A stretch of 64,000 nucleotides of DNA from NCBI GenBank assembly GCA_025403435.1, contig CM046333.1, positions 38,841,127 through 38,905,126 on the forward strand, given 5' to 3'. Position 1 is the first letter of the stretch; each line of letters opens with the position of its first letter. Below are positions 11,254 to 22,783 of this stretch, one piece after another. Both the position numbers and the translations under genes were made by a program. The DNA comes from Artocarpus heterophyllus (Eukaryota; Streptophyta; Magnoliopsida; Rosales; Moraceae). The notes below the pieces were generated by a model. It had not been told where the DNA came from, searched no databases, and worked only from the letters and a program-made list of their open reading frames with translations.

Positions 11254-12427
11254 TGTCATGTCTTATAGATCGGGAGGTGACGTGGCAGATTCATTAGGTT
11301 AATTAAGTTAAATTTTAATTAAAAATGTAAATTAAAGAATTTGATTAATTATGAAAAATGTGACAATTTAAAACCTTTTTAAAATGATTATTATAGTGAT
11401 AAATAGATAAGTGGGAAATAAAATAAAATAAAGAAAAGGAAATACATGTTGGGCCTCACCGGGCCCACAACTTATGCATACACATAGTATTAACAATAAT
11501 TAAACTACAACAACAGTCTAATATAGAAAAAGAAGTTAAAATGATACATGCCTTGATTAATTAATACAAATAACCTACATGGGGTCTTCTACTGCTTGCA
11601 AGTCTAGTCGGTGGACTCTCTGTCAATCCTAAGCTGGATTCCACCTAGAGGGGAAGGGTTTGAAAACACATAAAAAGTGAGTGAAAGGCTGAGTAAGAGT
11701 AGGTTATAAAAGCATTTAACGTTGAATATAAAATTTGTAGTTCAAGAAAATATTTAGAAAATAGAATTAAATAAATAAATGGATAAATAAACTCAATAAA
11801 ATCAATCTTACCAAAAACCGTTTATTGTTCGACCAGAAAGAATATTATTATCCTTTCTTGGGCAAACCATATATATCACCATTGTGGTGGCCTAGCTGGG
11901 TTTCGGGACCTACCCCAAGGTTGCACTCTACACGACTCGATCTATGATTATGACATCATGCCCATCTATATATTTCTATAGTTATTAAAATATCATTTTA
12001 TCAAGTATTTTCATTTACATTCATTATACGGTTCATTATGAAAATCACCTTATTCTATTGTTTATAAAAACAACTGATAAAAATCCTTTTCAATCATTTA
12101 TTGAAAATATTTTGAAAGAAATCATTTTTGAGGCTAAAATCATTTAAAAACTTAGCTATTAAGGAAAGGGGTAGAAGTCTTACCTTAATATCCGTGTCGA
12201 TATCCAACATCATAGTCCCGATCCACTATACGTTAGTTCCATAGAACCATGAACAACCTTAAATATAAACTAAATTTATCAATATCTAGCTCAGGATATC
12301 CTACACTACTAAGATATCTTATAGTGTCCTGGTATACTATTTGTGTTTGTAAAATCATATTAAAATGTTAAAATCTCAATCTGGTTTTAAAATAGGAAAA
12401 ACGAGTAAAAAACGACAAATTTTTACA

Positions 12428-12570
12428 AAGCCCTGTCGGCCTGCCGTTTCCCTAGTCCGACCAGTTCGGCCTATCGACAATCAAGATCGGCCTGCCAAAC
12501 TGTTTCCAGGTTCGGCCTGTCGAAGGTATGAGTCTGGCCTGCCGGACTCATGAATCTAGCTTGCCGAACT
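12428..12570. repeat. Second cluster of near-palindromic TTCGGCCTGCC motifs
   Basis: About seven variants of TCGGCCTGCCGAACT lie within 143 bases, spaced irregularly at about 20-25 bases, inside the solo LTR. The same motif clusters at 5012-5099 in the U3 of a copia-type LTR. Confidence 0.7.
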
Positions 12571-13039
12571 AAAAAATTCTAGAATTTTCCAGAATTCGAG
12601 TCTTGGCCTCCCCGAGTTTAAATCCTCATTTTTCAACTTGTTTTCTCAATTCCTAGGCATACAAAACATTCATAGAAGATAGAAAAACATATTAGAACAC
12701 TTTTAAACTAATTTAAACAAGATTTGCATAGAAAATTTCAATTAAACCTTAAAATGGAAAAATAGAGGAAAAATAAAAAAACTTGATTCAAATTTGTTTT
12801 TCATCAAACCAAGCCTAGATTCTAGATGTTTGGAGTTCCACTAACTTAGATTCAAGGTTTTTTAAGCTTAACAAGGCTCGGATTTCAAGAAGCAAAGAAA
12901 ATGGAAAAATTGGAAAAAGTTTGAAATTTTAAAAACTAACCTTGATTTAATCTTTGATTTGAGTTTGTGGTTGCTCAATCACATTCCTAAGCTTCCTATT
13001 CTCTGAAAACTGAAGCTTGAACTTTGTTTTTAAATCAAA

Positions 13040-13140
13040 AGTTGAGAGAAAGAAAGAGAGAAGGAGAGGGTAGTGAGAGAAAGAGAGAGAACGCAGGAGA
13101 GAGAAAGAGGAAGTCTGAGAGAGAGTGAGGGGGTGAATGA
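13040..13140. repeat. GA-rich low-complexity tract
   Basis: Nearly uninterrupted purine sequence of GAGA/GAAA steps inside the solo LTR. The minus-strand ORF at 13030-13269 is a Ser/Leu-rich artefact of this tract. Confidence 0.75.
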
Positions 13141-13430
13141 GGAAGAGATGGAGATGGAAAGATTAAATAGAGAGGAATAGTGGGTGGTTTTATTATGTGA
13201 AAACCGTGTGTCATCCACTATTTTACAAAAAAGGACGTATTTGATATTTGACAAATTATTTTGTTCCAAAATTTAAAATAACAAATAAAATAATTAAAAT
13301 GATTTAAAAGTCAAGTTAATTAGAAAATCATTCCAAAATGTTTAGATTAAAATCAAATTACAATTTGGCAAACAAATCCATCATCTTTAATGCTAATATC
13401 ACTTAATTAATTTCGGAGTGTTACGTGTTC

Positions 13431-14989
13431 TCATCTAATGGATTTCACATTTCACTCATTTTTCAAAAAGCACTCCTATTTAATCTCATTAAATTAAAAC
13501 CTTACTACTTGCAAGACAGTGGATTCTAATACATTGTAAACTAGACTGGGTTCTTGCCTGATGGGGATGGATAAGATTTTTCTTTTTAAATTGCAAACAC
13601 TTTGCCTAGCTGATGTGTTGTAAACTTTACAAAATAATCTGTGCATCAATGTATGTCTTTTCAAAGCTGTATACATAATATTATTATTATTATTATTTAG
13701 CCAATCATACAAGGCGATGTTACCATAACGTAATTATGACACATGAAATTTATAGAAAAGAAATCAAAAGATTATGGATCTTCTAATCAAATATACTTTT
13801 TTTAAGGGGAAATATATGCTTGCATATACAACTTACAGCAAGTCACACTCCGAAAATCTTTTAAAATAAAACATACAATACCAGTCGACACCTAGTAGAT
13901 ACACTAACTAAAAATAAAGCACACACGACTTCTTAATAAAAAACCTTAAAATCTACAAAAATATAGATATGATAACTAGAATCTCATAACAATAAGGCTA
14001 AAAAAAATAGCAAAAACCAAATATGCAAACAACTTAAACTAAGAATCATCATTATTACAAACTCAAAGCTAGCTAGCTAAAAAATAAATTAAAAAAAAAA
14101 AAACCAACCACAGGCAACAACGACCTAACTTTCAGTAAAAAGATGACCATCAAAAACCGAACAGAACACAATAATGTTAGATGACACTTAATGAAAGGAA
14201 AAGTATGGTCAACACATCGTCCAGAATACTACACCCATATCCTAACACAGCCACCCAACACGATACTTCTAACACCGTCAAATATGCCACACCAATAGAT
14301 TACAAGACCTCAACGTAGTAGGGAACCGAAACATCACCCAAAAACAACCGGTAACCCTACCCCATATTCATCTCACGTTAAGTTCTTGTAGTTTCTCACA
14401 ACAACAAAATACCATCTCCAAAAACACTCTTAAAAAGTTACAATGGCGGACGAATATGGGATTAAATATAAGTTAGATTCATGGATAAAATTAATTTTGG
14501 TTAAAAAAATTATAATATATAAGTGATTTATACTATAATAATTTATTACTGTTTATCATTTGAGTTAGAACTCTACCAAACACTCTATTACCTGGCCTGT
14601 ACGGAAAAAAACATGGTTGACGCGTATAGTAATCAGCATATCACGAGTCAACTTGTTGTGAATTTTATCATCCTCTGATGTGATGTAAATATTCTCATTG
14701 CCTTGGTTATTGCGATCTACCAGACCCTAATTAATTCTCGAATATCGGCTCAAGATTCGGTCTCTTTTGGTCGTCTTTCTCACATAATCAACAGTACTAA
14801 TCTTTTTGGTTTTATGACTTCACTCCCCCAGAATCCACACACACAAATTGCAGTGGCCACCAACTTCCAATCCGTTTTTTTTTTTCAATTTAATTTATAC
14901 GTGGGGTGGTATAGATCAAAATGTAGAACGCCGGTTCTTATTTTGAAATATATATATAACTATAGATGGAAATAATTATTAAAAACTCG

Positions 14990-15030
<41 letters not shown>

Positions 15031-15964
15031 ATATGTATGTATGTTTATAATTACAATAAAAATTTGTCCGTTAAAACTATAAAAAAGTAGCGTTTACCTT
15101 ATTCAAACTAAATAGTGCTTGGTAGTGCACATATTTAATTTTTGAGAAATTTTCATAAATAGGACCTTTTTATTTTTTATAAATGTTAAGTATGTTTGAA
15201 ATTAATTATGTCACTTAAACAAATATTATGAGAGATGAGAGAAGAAAAAAGAAGAGAGAGTATTAAGGGTTGTCTATTAAAATTAGTTAGGAAAAAAGAT
15301 ATAAACAACCTACAATAATTATATTAAAAAAAATAATATGAATGATATTGTGATACAATTTTTTTAAAGAGTGGGGTGAAAAAACACTTTTTTTAGAAGC
15401 GTGTAATGTGTAACTTTCTCTAAATTTTATATGAGATACTCAATTCTGGAGTCCACAAAGTGACGTATTCTATGGTTTAGGCCTATGTATATACGATCAG
15501 ATTGGTTTATCAATCTACCGAGGAAAAGAACATCATTATTGTTCAAAGGAAGCCAATAGAGCAAAGTGAATTAATTATTTAGGTGTAAATTAATTCCAAA
15601 TTTTATTAAATTTGGATAGTTGTATTTTCATTGTGGCATTGCCTTTTTAAAAAACGATTGAAAGCACTGCCAGTGCAAAACAAATATTTCAAAGCAACTG
15701 ATTAACCGCAAATATTGTCATGTACTATAAGAAATTTTAGACCTCTTATACCCACGTATAATTTTTTTATTTAAAAAAAAGTCTTGTCCACAATCTTTTG
15801 TTTATATGCTTATTTACACACAGTTTGGACTTTGTCATTGTGCAGAGAGGATTTTCACCAAAGAGAAATCAGCAAGAAAAGGAAGAAAAACTGAAATGCA
15901 GCAAAGGTATAAACTTTGACCTCTCTTTTCTTAGGGCCGCGTGGAGGACAATAAATTATATTTA
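13431..15964. other. Intergenic DNA with an A/C-biased block and a dinucleotide repeat
   Basis: No gene is supported. From about 13860 to 14450 the plus strand is strikingly rich in A and C. A (TA)n(TG)n microsatellite lies at about 14990-15045. The remainder is AT-rich. The 90-codon ORF at 14703-14975 has no recognisable feature. Confidence 0.4.
14990..15045. repeat. (TA)n(TG)n microsatellite
   Basis: A run of TA steps passes into a run of TG steps and then TATG steps. Confidence 0.9.
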
Positions 15965-17346
15965 GGATTATTTTTATAAATACTTCTAAACTATGTTCCT
16001 ATTTCACTTTGCCTCTTAAATTTGTAAAACTGGTCAATAAGCCCATGATATATAGAAAACAGGTCAAAATACCCCTTAATCTATAGAAAATAAGTCAAAA
16101 TACCCTTTCCATCTAATTCCGCCTATAAACTGAATGTTTCACTCACATGGTATCTCATTAATCATTAAAAAATATTGGATTATTTTCATAAATGCCGCCT
16201 GAACCATGTACCCTATTTAATGTTGCCCTTGATTTTGTAAAATAAGTCAAACTACCCCCTGATCTATTGAAAATAGGTCAAAATGCTCTTTGATCTATAG
16301 AAAATAGGTCAATATGCCCCTTTCATCTAACTTTACCTGTAAACTTAACATTTTGCTGATATGGCATCTGATTAATCATCAAAGAATATTAAAAATATAT
16401 TAAAATTTTAATTAAATATATCAAAATAATTAAATATTAAAAAAATACCAATAATATTTTATTTTTTAAAATTTTTTTCACTCCTTCCCTCTTTTACATG
16501 GTCTCTCTCTTTCCCCTTGCTCTATTGTGAAAATTTCAAACCAATCCCTTCAAAAAAATTTAGACCAAAAAATCCCAATGGAACCCTCCCTAGCGACCCC
16601 CCTTTATGCCGCCGTCCCCACATGCTCGATCCCCCTTCCCACGCCCTTAACTTGCAACGACCAGCCCCAGCCTCGCGCCGCTTTCCCTCCACGAGACTCC
16701 CCTTCCCTCTCCTAACAACACGATGCTACTGCCTCGTCATCGCACCCCCATGTCCACCGCCTCGCGACCTTGCTATCTCTCTGTCTTGCTCGCTCTCTCT
16801 CTCTCTCTCTATTTATCTAGACCTTTCACTCTCCCTTTCTCTCTTTTTCACTCTCACTTTCTTTCTCGTTCAAGATCTTGATCTAGGTATGCAATGTGGG
16901 ATGGGCAAGGAGGCGGTTGGCTAGGGCGACGTGTGCGTGGAGCTGTTGGGTGGCATGCTGGTGGCTGGCTAAGGTGGCCTTCATGGGGTGAGGGCGAAGG
17001 TGAGGGAATGGGGTTGAGACGGTTTTCTTGCCTAATTTGCAATAGAGAGAGATGCAAGGGAGAAAAATCAGATGGAAGAAAAAATTGAAGTTAAATGTTT
17101 TTTATTATTAACTAATATTTAATTATAATTTAATACATTTTTTAATGATTAATGAGATGACATGTCAGCAAAACGTTAAGTTTATAGGCGAAATTAGACA
17201 AAAGGGACATTTTGACTTATTTTCTATAGATTCAGGGACATTTGGCCTGTTTTCTATAGATCAGGAGACATATTGACCGGTTTTGCAAATTTGGGGTCAA
17301 AGTGAAATAGAGTATCTAGTTCAAGGGGTATTTGTGAAAATAATCC
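15965..17346. mobile_element. Mutator-like non-autonomous element with TIRs of about 210 bp, left TIR duplicated
   Basis: The right end (on the minus strand GGATTATTTTCACAAATACC, from 17346 down to about 17130) is the inverted counterpart of two tandem copies at the left: 15965-16176 (GGATTATTTTTATAAATACT) and 16177 to about 16400 (GGATTATTTTCATAAATGCC). All three carry the 'ATAGAAAA.AGGTCAAAAT' repeats and a 'CTCATTAATCATTAAAAAAT'-type inner end. Flanking 9-mers TTATATTTA (15956-15964) and ATGTATTTA (17347-17355) match at 7 of 9 positions, as expected for an aged 9-bp Mutator duplication. The interior (about 16500-17090) is GC-rich with pyrimidine-rich stretches and carries no transposase, so it may be captured genomic DNA (Pack-MULE type). 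The element lies inside a copia LTR, next to that LTR's TATA box. Confidence 0.75.
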
Positions 17347-17562
17347 ATGTATTTATAGTGGACTCAACCTAAACCTTAAGGAGTACAAACAATAATATGA
17401 CTAAGCACATATAGGTTATAATGGGAATATTCCTATTTACACCGTACAAAGGAAATACAAGGTATAAGATTCCTAGGACTACAACAGTCGTTTCCCTAAG
17501 CTTGTAGAGTAATTGAAATTGGATTGGTCTTAGAATTATTACCAATATTTGATTGTTCAACA
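17347..17562 (-). mobile_element. 3' LTR fragment (U3) of a copia element, interrupted by the MULE
   Basis: On the minus strand the LTR starts TGTTGAACAATC at 17562, directly after the polypurine tract, and reaches a TATA box (TATAAATA, about 17350-17357) where the Mutator-like element is inserted. The rest of the LTR should resume below 15964, but its end could not be placed. Confidence 0.72.
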
Positions 17563-17571
17563 CTCCCCCTC
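17563..17571 (-). other. Copia polypurine tract
   Basis: Minus strand AGGGGGAG immediately precedes the LTR start. This is the plus-strand primer of reverse transcription and marks the end of the interior. Confidence 0.75.
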
Positions 17572-18120
17572 AAACAAGATTGTTGGCTACAGACAGTGAG
17601 CTTGGAGCTTAGTAAGCCGACCGACTTTTTGAGGATGAGTAGGGTCCTCGAAGCCAACGGTTGTCATAAAAACTTGCTCTTGCAAGCAGCCATGTAAAAA
17701 TGCATTGTTTACATTGAGTTGGCGTATGTTCAAGCCAAAAGAGAAGGCCAAGGTGAGAATAATTCTAACAGTAGCAAGCTTAATCACGGGACTAAAAGTC
17801 TCAGAAAAGTCTATTCCAAGGATTTTATGGAGCCCCTTTGCAGCGAGGTGTGCTTTATAACGCTGAAGTGTACCATCAAGATTACGCTTAACGTGAAACA
17901 CCCATTTGCATCCCATAATTTTCATGTTTTCCGTTGAATCAACAAGAACCCAAGTATTGTTTTTGTGGAGAGCTATAATCTCTTCTTGCATAGCTTTGTG
18001 CCAAAACGGTCTAGAAAGAGCCTGTTTTACAATAGCAGGCTTACAATTGGAAAAGTCAAATAGTGGTTGTGTAAATCTTTGGCTTGAAAATACCTCTTTG
18101 TGACCATATGACCATGCGAT
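17572..18120 (-). pseudogene. Ty1/copia polymerase remnant (reverse transcriptase, internally deleted)
   Basis: On the minus strand, 17991-17587 encodes the start of the copia reverse transcriptase domain: AMQEEI at the N side, NNTWVLV, the GCKWVFHVK motif, KARL-like RYKAHLAAKG, GIDFSETFSPVIKLATVR and the catalytic-side QLNVNNAFLHG (normally QLDVNNAFLHG, so the catalytic Asp is replaced by Asn). Upstream (18120-17992) a further stretch resembling the RGIFKPK region is readable only after a frame change. After DPTHPQKV the frame jumps directly to the polymerase C-terminal tail and the polypurine tract, so the rest of RT and all of RNase H are deleted. It is non-functional. Confidence 0.87.
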
Positions 18121-20322
18121 GGTGTGAGCTCATGGTGGTAAAGTAGCGGAGTCCAGTAAGTTACCGAAAACTAATGAATAAAATTAAATAAATGAAAGAA
18201 AACAATTAAAATTAGAATGTAAAATAAATTATAAAAATGCAAAAATCAATTAGGAAACTCAAACAACAAAATTAAATTAACAAAATTTAAATTCAAATTT
18301 TAAATCAGAATAAAAATTACAAATAAGTAAAATTATAACAAAATTCAAGAATTTATAAACAAAAATAGGAAAAGTGGCTATAGGTTCATTCTCCACCGTT
18401 AGACAATAATATAACAATAGTTGTAGGATTATTTCTAATTTTTCTATTAAAATTACTAACCATAAATAGCAACAAATTTTGCTATCCCCATCTTTCCTTA
18501 TTTTGTAGTCTAGCAAAACAAGCTTTTTACTAAATCTATTTCTATTAAATAACTTAGAACAAGCTCTCTAGATTTAATTAAAGGGAAGTACTAAGTTGAG
18601 AAAGATTGGTTAATCTAAGTAACAAACTCACAAGCTCGGTTTATTTAACTTAAATTATATTTCACAACACAATCAAATAAAAGCCTTCCGCAATCGTAGA
18701 TCATAAATTACTACTAGTAGTTATAGATGCAAAAAAATTACGGAACTAGATTTTTATAGTTAAACATATACAATCTCAAATTGAAAACTTGAAAAACAAT
18801 TCATATAAACAGTTACATAATTATGTCTAAGGCTTTAGAATCAATCTTAACTAAAAATAAATTTAGTTAGACATAATTAAAAATAATAATAAAAACATAG
18901 AAGCTAACAACATTTACAACTTAGAAGATTGATAGTATTTAAATAATGATGATGGTCTCTAAAAATTTACCGCAGAAACCTACTTAGATTCTCTCTCTTT
19001 TATTTATTTCTCTTTATTTTTTGTAAATATTTTGAGTATTTATTGACTTTTTGAATGAAAAACTGACAAGAGAATTGATGATTTGAATTGAAAGTTTGCT
19101 GCCTTTGTACAGGCAAACTTGTAGATTTTTCACAGAATTTTCCATCTAAAAGAAGACGGCTGCATCGCTATCTCTAAGGGAATGGGTGAATTATTTGGCT
19201 GCAATTCTTCAATTGAGGGTGTAGGTAATTTATTCTGCATTGGGCTCACACTTCAAGACGTTGCAGCAATGTTTTCCTTTTCTTCTTCCTTCCCGTTGGA
19301 CTCGTCTCACATAGAATCAAAACATTTGATTCGTCATCTTTTTCTCACTCGGATGCATCTAAAGAGAGTGCAGATCTTCCTTTGTGATTCAGTGCGTCTC
19401 ATCAAGTGACCAAACCAAAGAATGGTGCGATCTAGACCGTAGGTATGAGATCTAGTGGCTGGAATTTTAAGCACCTAGTTGGGTCATCTGGGCGAATTTG
19501 CACCGTTGATCTGGTCTTTGGCCAGCGCTTGGATGGATGGGTTTTGGGCTGCACGGGTTGCCATAGGTGTGCCCGCACACAGAAGCAGTTGGGATGCTCA
19601 GCCTATGTAGGTGGGTCCCCCTTGTCGCGGCTCAGCTCAATACCTCAGCTTGGGTGCGGCTCCAGGCACACTGAAGAGGCAGCGACTAGGCGGCTGAGGG
19701 GTTGCTTGGCTCATCTTTAGGCGGCTCAAAAGCAGCTGCCCACTACTTTTCCAAATTAATTCTTTTGCCCTAAATTTGATTTTCTTGTCATATTTTACTT
19801 CCATTTCCACCCTTAGTTCAAATATTCACACAAGTTAGCCCAGAAAATTTTATTCTTTTATAAAATAAAAATTACTAAGAATAAGTAAATATTATTAAAC
19901 ACACATTTAATACAAACTATACTAAATAGAAACTTTAAAATCAAAATAAAGATTAAAATCAAAATTAAACTTAATTAAACCTACTATTAGAATATATTTT
20001 AATAAAATAATTAATATTGAAAAATATTTCTAGAAATTACCAAAAATATAATTAAACAATAAAAAACCTAAAATTGAACATATTTTATTGAAAACACACT
20101 AAAATACTAAAGACACATAAAAATGTTTAATTAGAGATTTTATTAACAAATAAAATATTAAATAAATTATTTCATACTCATAAGCACGTAAATTTTTACA
20201 TGTTATCAAAATACCCTCAAATTTAGCATTTTGTTTGTCCTCAAACAAAAAGAAAAAGAAAAGCTAAAAACTGCAAACACATAAGAACACACAAGTAGTG
20301 AGTTGATGAATTTATAGGCCTC
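18121..20322. other. Non-coding repeat-like DNA up to the PPR remnant
   Basis: No gene. AT-rich flanks (18150-19130, 19740-20320) surround a GC-richer block (19140-19740) without a conserved frame. A phrase near 20200-20240 (ACCCTCAAATTTAGCATTTTGTTTGTCCTCAAAC) resembles the edge of plant LTR retroelements. This is probably an LTR-type remnant that truncated the PPR gene at about 20322, but no LTR ends or primer site were found. Confidence 0.35.
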
Positions 20323-22200
20323 AATATTTTCACAACTTATTGGAATGCACTTGTATCCAAGTTCGCACGGAATGGAGAGATTGATCTGGCTCTCCAATCT
20401 TTGGATGAAATGCAAGGAAAAGGGATTAAACCAAGGGTTAATTCATGGAATGGAATCATCTCAGGTTGTGTTCAAAACAAGTATTTTAAAGATGCTTTGG
20501 ATGCATACTACAACATGTTACGGCTTCCAGAAGATCCAAATTTCGTTACAGGTGCTTTCGTTTTACCGGCTTGTGCAGGGTTAAAAAATCTGAACTCAGG
20601 AAGGGCAATTCATGGATTTTCTGTTAGACATGAGCTTTACGGAAATGTTCATGTGGAGGGTTTGCTAATCGATATGTACTCAAAATGTGGGAAGAACGAC
20701 CATGCAGAGAGAGTTTTTGTCAATGCAGCGAACCAAAACACTGCCATCTGGAATGAGATGATTGCAGCGTTTTTGAACGAGGGGGAAATGACAAAGGCAT
20801 TGGAGCTTCTCAGGTTGATTCAAAACGATGGGCCAAGACCTGATGTCATATCATTTTACAAGATGATCGCTGGCCATGCAAGAATTTGGGCAAAAAGACG
20901 AAGCATATGAATTGTTGTGTGAGATGACATGGGTGGATATAAAGCCAAATATTGTTTCCTTTAATGCTTTGATATCTGGTTTCCAACACGCAGCGTTTAG
21001 TTATGAAGCTTTGAAATTGTTCCAGACCATGCAATCTCCATCAGGTATTACCTTCCTCGGTAATAATGTACTCACCGAGTTTGCTCGACCAAACTATATT
21101 ACTACCACCAGTGCTCTTGCAGCTTGCGCCGACCTAAATTTAAAGCGTCAAGGAAAGGAAATCCATGGATTTACATTGAGGATTGGGTTTGAGCGCAACA
21201 TCTATATCTCGAGTGCGTTGGTTCATATGTATTCAAAGTGCCATGACACTCTTTCAGCTACTAGAGCTTTCAACAAAAAAGAGGATAGAAACACAATCTG
21301 TTGGAATGCTTTGATTGCCGGGCACGTCAACGATATGCAGCCCGAGATTGCTCTCAAACTTTTCTGCGAAATGCTGAGGGAAGGTGTTGAACCAAGCTCG
21401 ATTACTCTTATGATACTTCTCCTTGCTTGTGGTGATATGGCAGCCTTAAGAAGTGGAAGAGAATTGCGTGGTTATGTCTTAAAAAGTTGGGTTGAAAAAT
21501 CTGACAATAATCTTGCCAGTGCCCTGATTGGACTGTATGCAAAGTGTGGTAGTATTGTTGAGTCCAAATCAGTGTTTTGACTCTCAAATTAAAGAAGATG
21601 TTGCTCTCTGGAATGCCATGATATCTGCTCAATCGGTTTATGGAATTGGCAAGAATGCAATTTCTTTGTTTGAACGACTGGAGTTGGCAGGAATTTTACC
21701 TCACCACTGGCATTTGTTGACCTTCTAACTTCTCTTTTACCTGTAAGAGTGTCATGGAAGGACGGATATACGATCACGGAGACCAAGTTTTGATATTCTC
21801 TGCTCGTTTGAACCTTAAATGGAGCAGGTTAACCAAATGGTATCGAGTCCGTTAGGAGAATGCCCTACGTCTGCCATGCTTTTGTTTGTTCTACTCTTCT
21901 ACAAGCTTGCATTGTCTATTGGAATTCAGACCTAGAAGAAACTGATGCAAAAGCTCTTATTTGACTAGAAAGAAATCATGTATTGGTGTTATGTTTCTCC
22001 TTTATTTCTTCCTATGGAAGTCCGAGCAGAATTCTTTGACGTGAGGACACGGGATGGTGGGAAAGTCACATGCTAATTGGAGAGTGGAAAGCTACATCCC
22101 TCAATGTCAATTCGAGATCATAAGGAGTTCAGGCCTGTTCTCTGTTTGTCGCAGAGAAAGTCAGCTCTATGTTTGCGCCATATATTCAAGTGCCGTTTCA
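20323..22200 (+). pseudogene. Pentatricopeptide-repeat protein pseudogene (PLS type)
   Basis: PPR proteins bind organellar RNA. Seen: a 5'-truncated reading frame starting in the middle of a repeat (TTYWNALVSKFARNG at about 20332) and carrying many 31-36-residue motifs of the P, L and S kinds (SWNGIISGCVQN, IDMYSKCGKNDHAERVF, AIWNEMIAAF, DVISFYKMIAGH, VSFNALISGFQ, LVHMYSKCHD, ICWNALIAGH, LIGLYAKCGSIVESKSVF). The frame shifts once at about 20875-20910 and again at about 21580; after 21728 only scattered C-terminal pieces (up to about 22150) can be followed, with stops. There is no start codon with an N-terminal targeting region, because repeat DNA occupies 18.1-20.3 kb. Two frameshifts plus later stops make a pseudogene the best reading; sequencing error could explain one shift, not all. 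Confidence 0.85.
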
Positions 22201-22783
22201 ACAATTTCCAAGTGTAGAGAAGAATTATAAGGTGTTTTGACGGGCATTAGGCTCAGCAAAAATGCTATTTAAGCTTACTCGAATAGTACTGTTAACTTGC
22301 CAAAATTTGGATCACACTTAGAGTAAGACATTGACTAAAAGGACAGCACACTGATACAGTTAGAGAAGCGTAATCTTTTGTACTCTACTTTTTGGTATCA
22401 TTAGAACAAAGTATTATTTTCTATCCAAATGGCGTTTTTTTAATCACTTCACATGATGCCTAGTTTTAAAATCCAATTATAGTTCCTTATCTAGAAATTT
22501 TCAAGTTGAACAGTGTTGAGTAACATTCTTTCGTTAGAAGTTACATCCAAGGTGGGTAGAGCACACTTTTTAAAATGTGTTTTTCTCCATTTAACACGTA
22601 TAGAGATATCAAGCACCATATCTTATTTCACATTTATGTCATTCTTATTTCAGTACTACATCTTTCTTCTCTCTGAAAAAGGAAGGAAAAATTAGAAGTT
22701 TCGCTCTATAGGTAGATAACAAAACATGAGTATTTGTCCCCTGAAAGAGCAACTAGACATGGCGCTCTTAAGGGAGAGTGGTG
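22201..22783. other. Spacer between the PPR remnant and the CLE gene
   Basis: No gene supported. The last 20 or so bases are the 3' flank of the CLE gene. The 60-codon ORF at 22513-22695 is unremarkable. Confidence 0.4.

Larger units (their letters stand above)
11254..13425 (-). mobile_element. Solo LTR (about 2.17 kb) with a perfect 5-bp target duplication
   Basis: The unit runs from TGTCATGTC at 11254 to GAGTGTTACG at 13425; on the minus strand it begins CGTAACACTCCG, i.e. the normal TGTAACACTCCG with one substitution. The five bases before it (TGTTC, 11249-11253) repeat exactly after it (TGTTC, 13426-13430). With no primer site or interior on either side, this is a solo LTR formed by LTR-LTR recombination. 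Inside are a TTCGGCCTGCC motif cluster (12428-12570) and a GA-rich tract (about 13040-13140). Small ORFs at 12365-12553 and 13030-13269 are low-complexity and not genes. Confidence 0.83.

Noticed and set aside
12428..12570. Regularly repeated palindromic motifs considered as a CRISPR-like array
   Set aside because: The spacing is irregular, units vary, there are no unique spacers, and the context is a plant LTR.
13030..13269. Ser/Leu-rich minus-strand ORF of 79 codons
   Set aside because: Produced by a GA-rich low-complexity tract inside a solo LTR.
16517..17088. Pro/Arg-rich ORFs in the GC-rich interior of the Mutator-like element
   Set aside because: They arise from the biased composition of possibly captured DNA; overlapping frames on both strands and no known domain.
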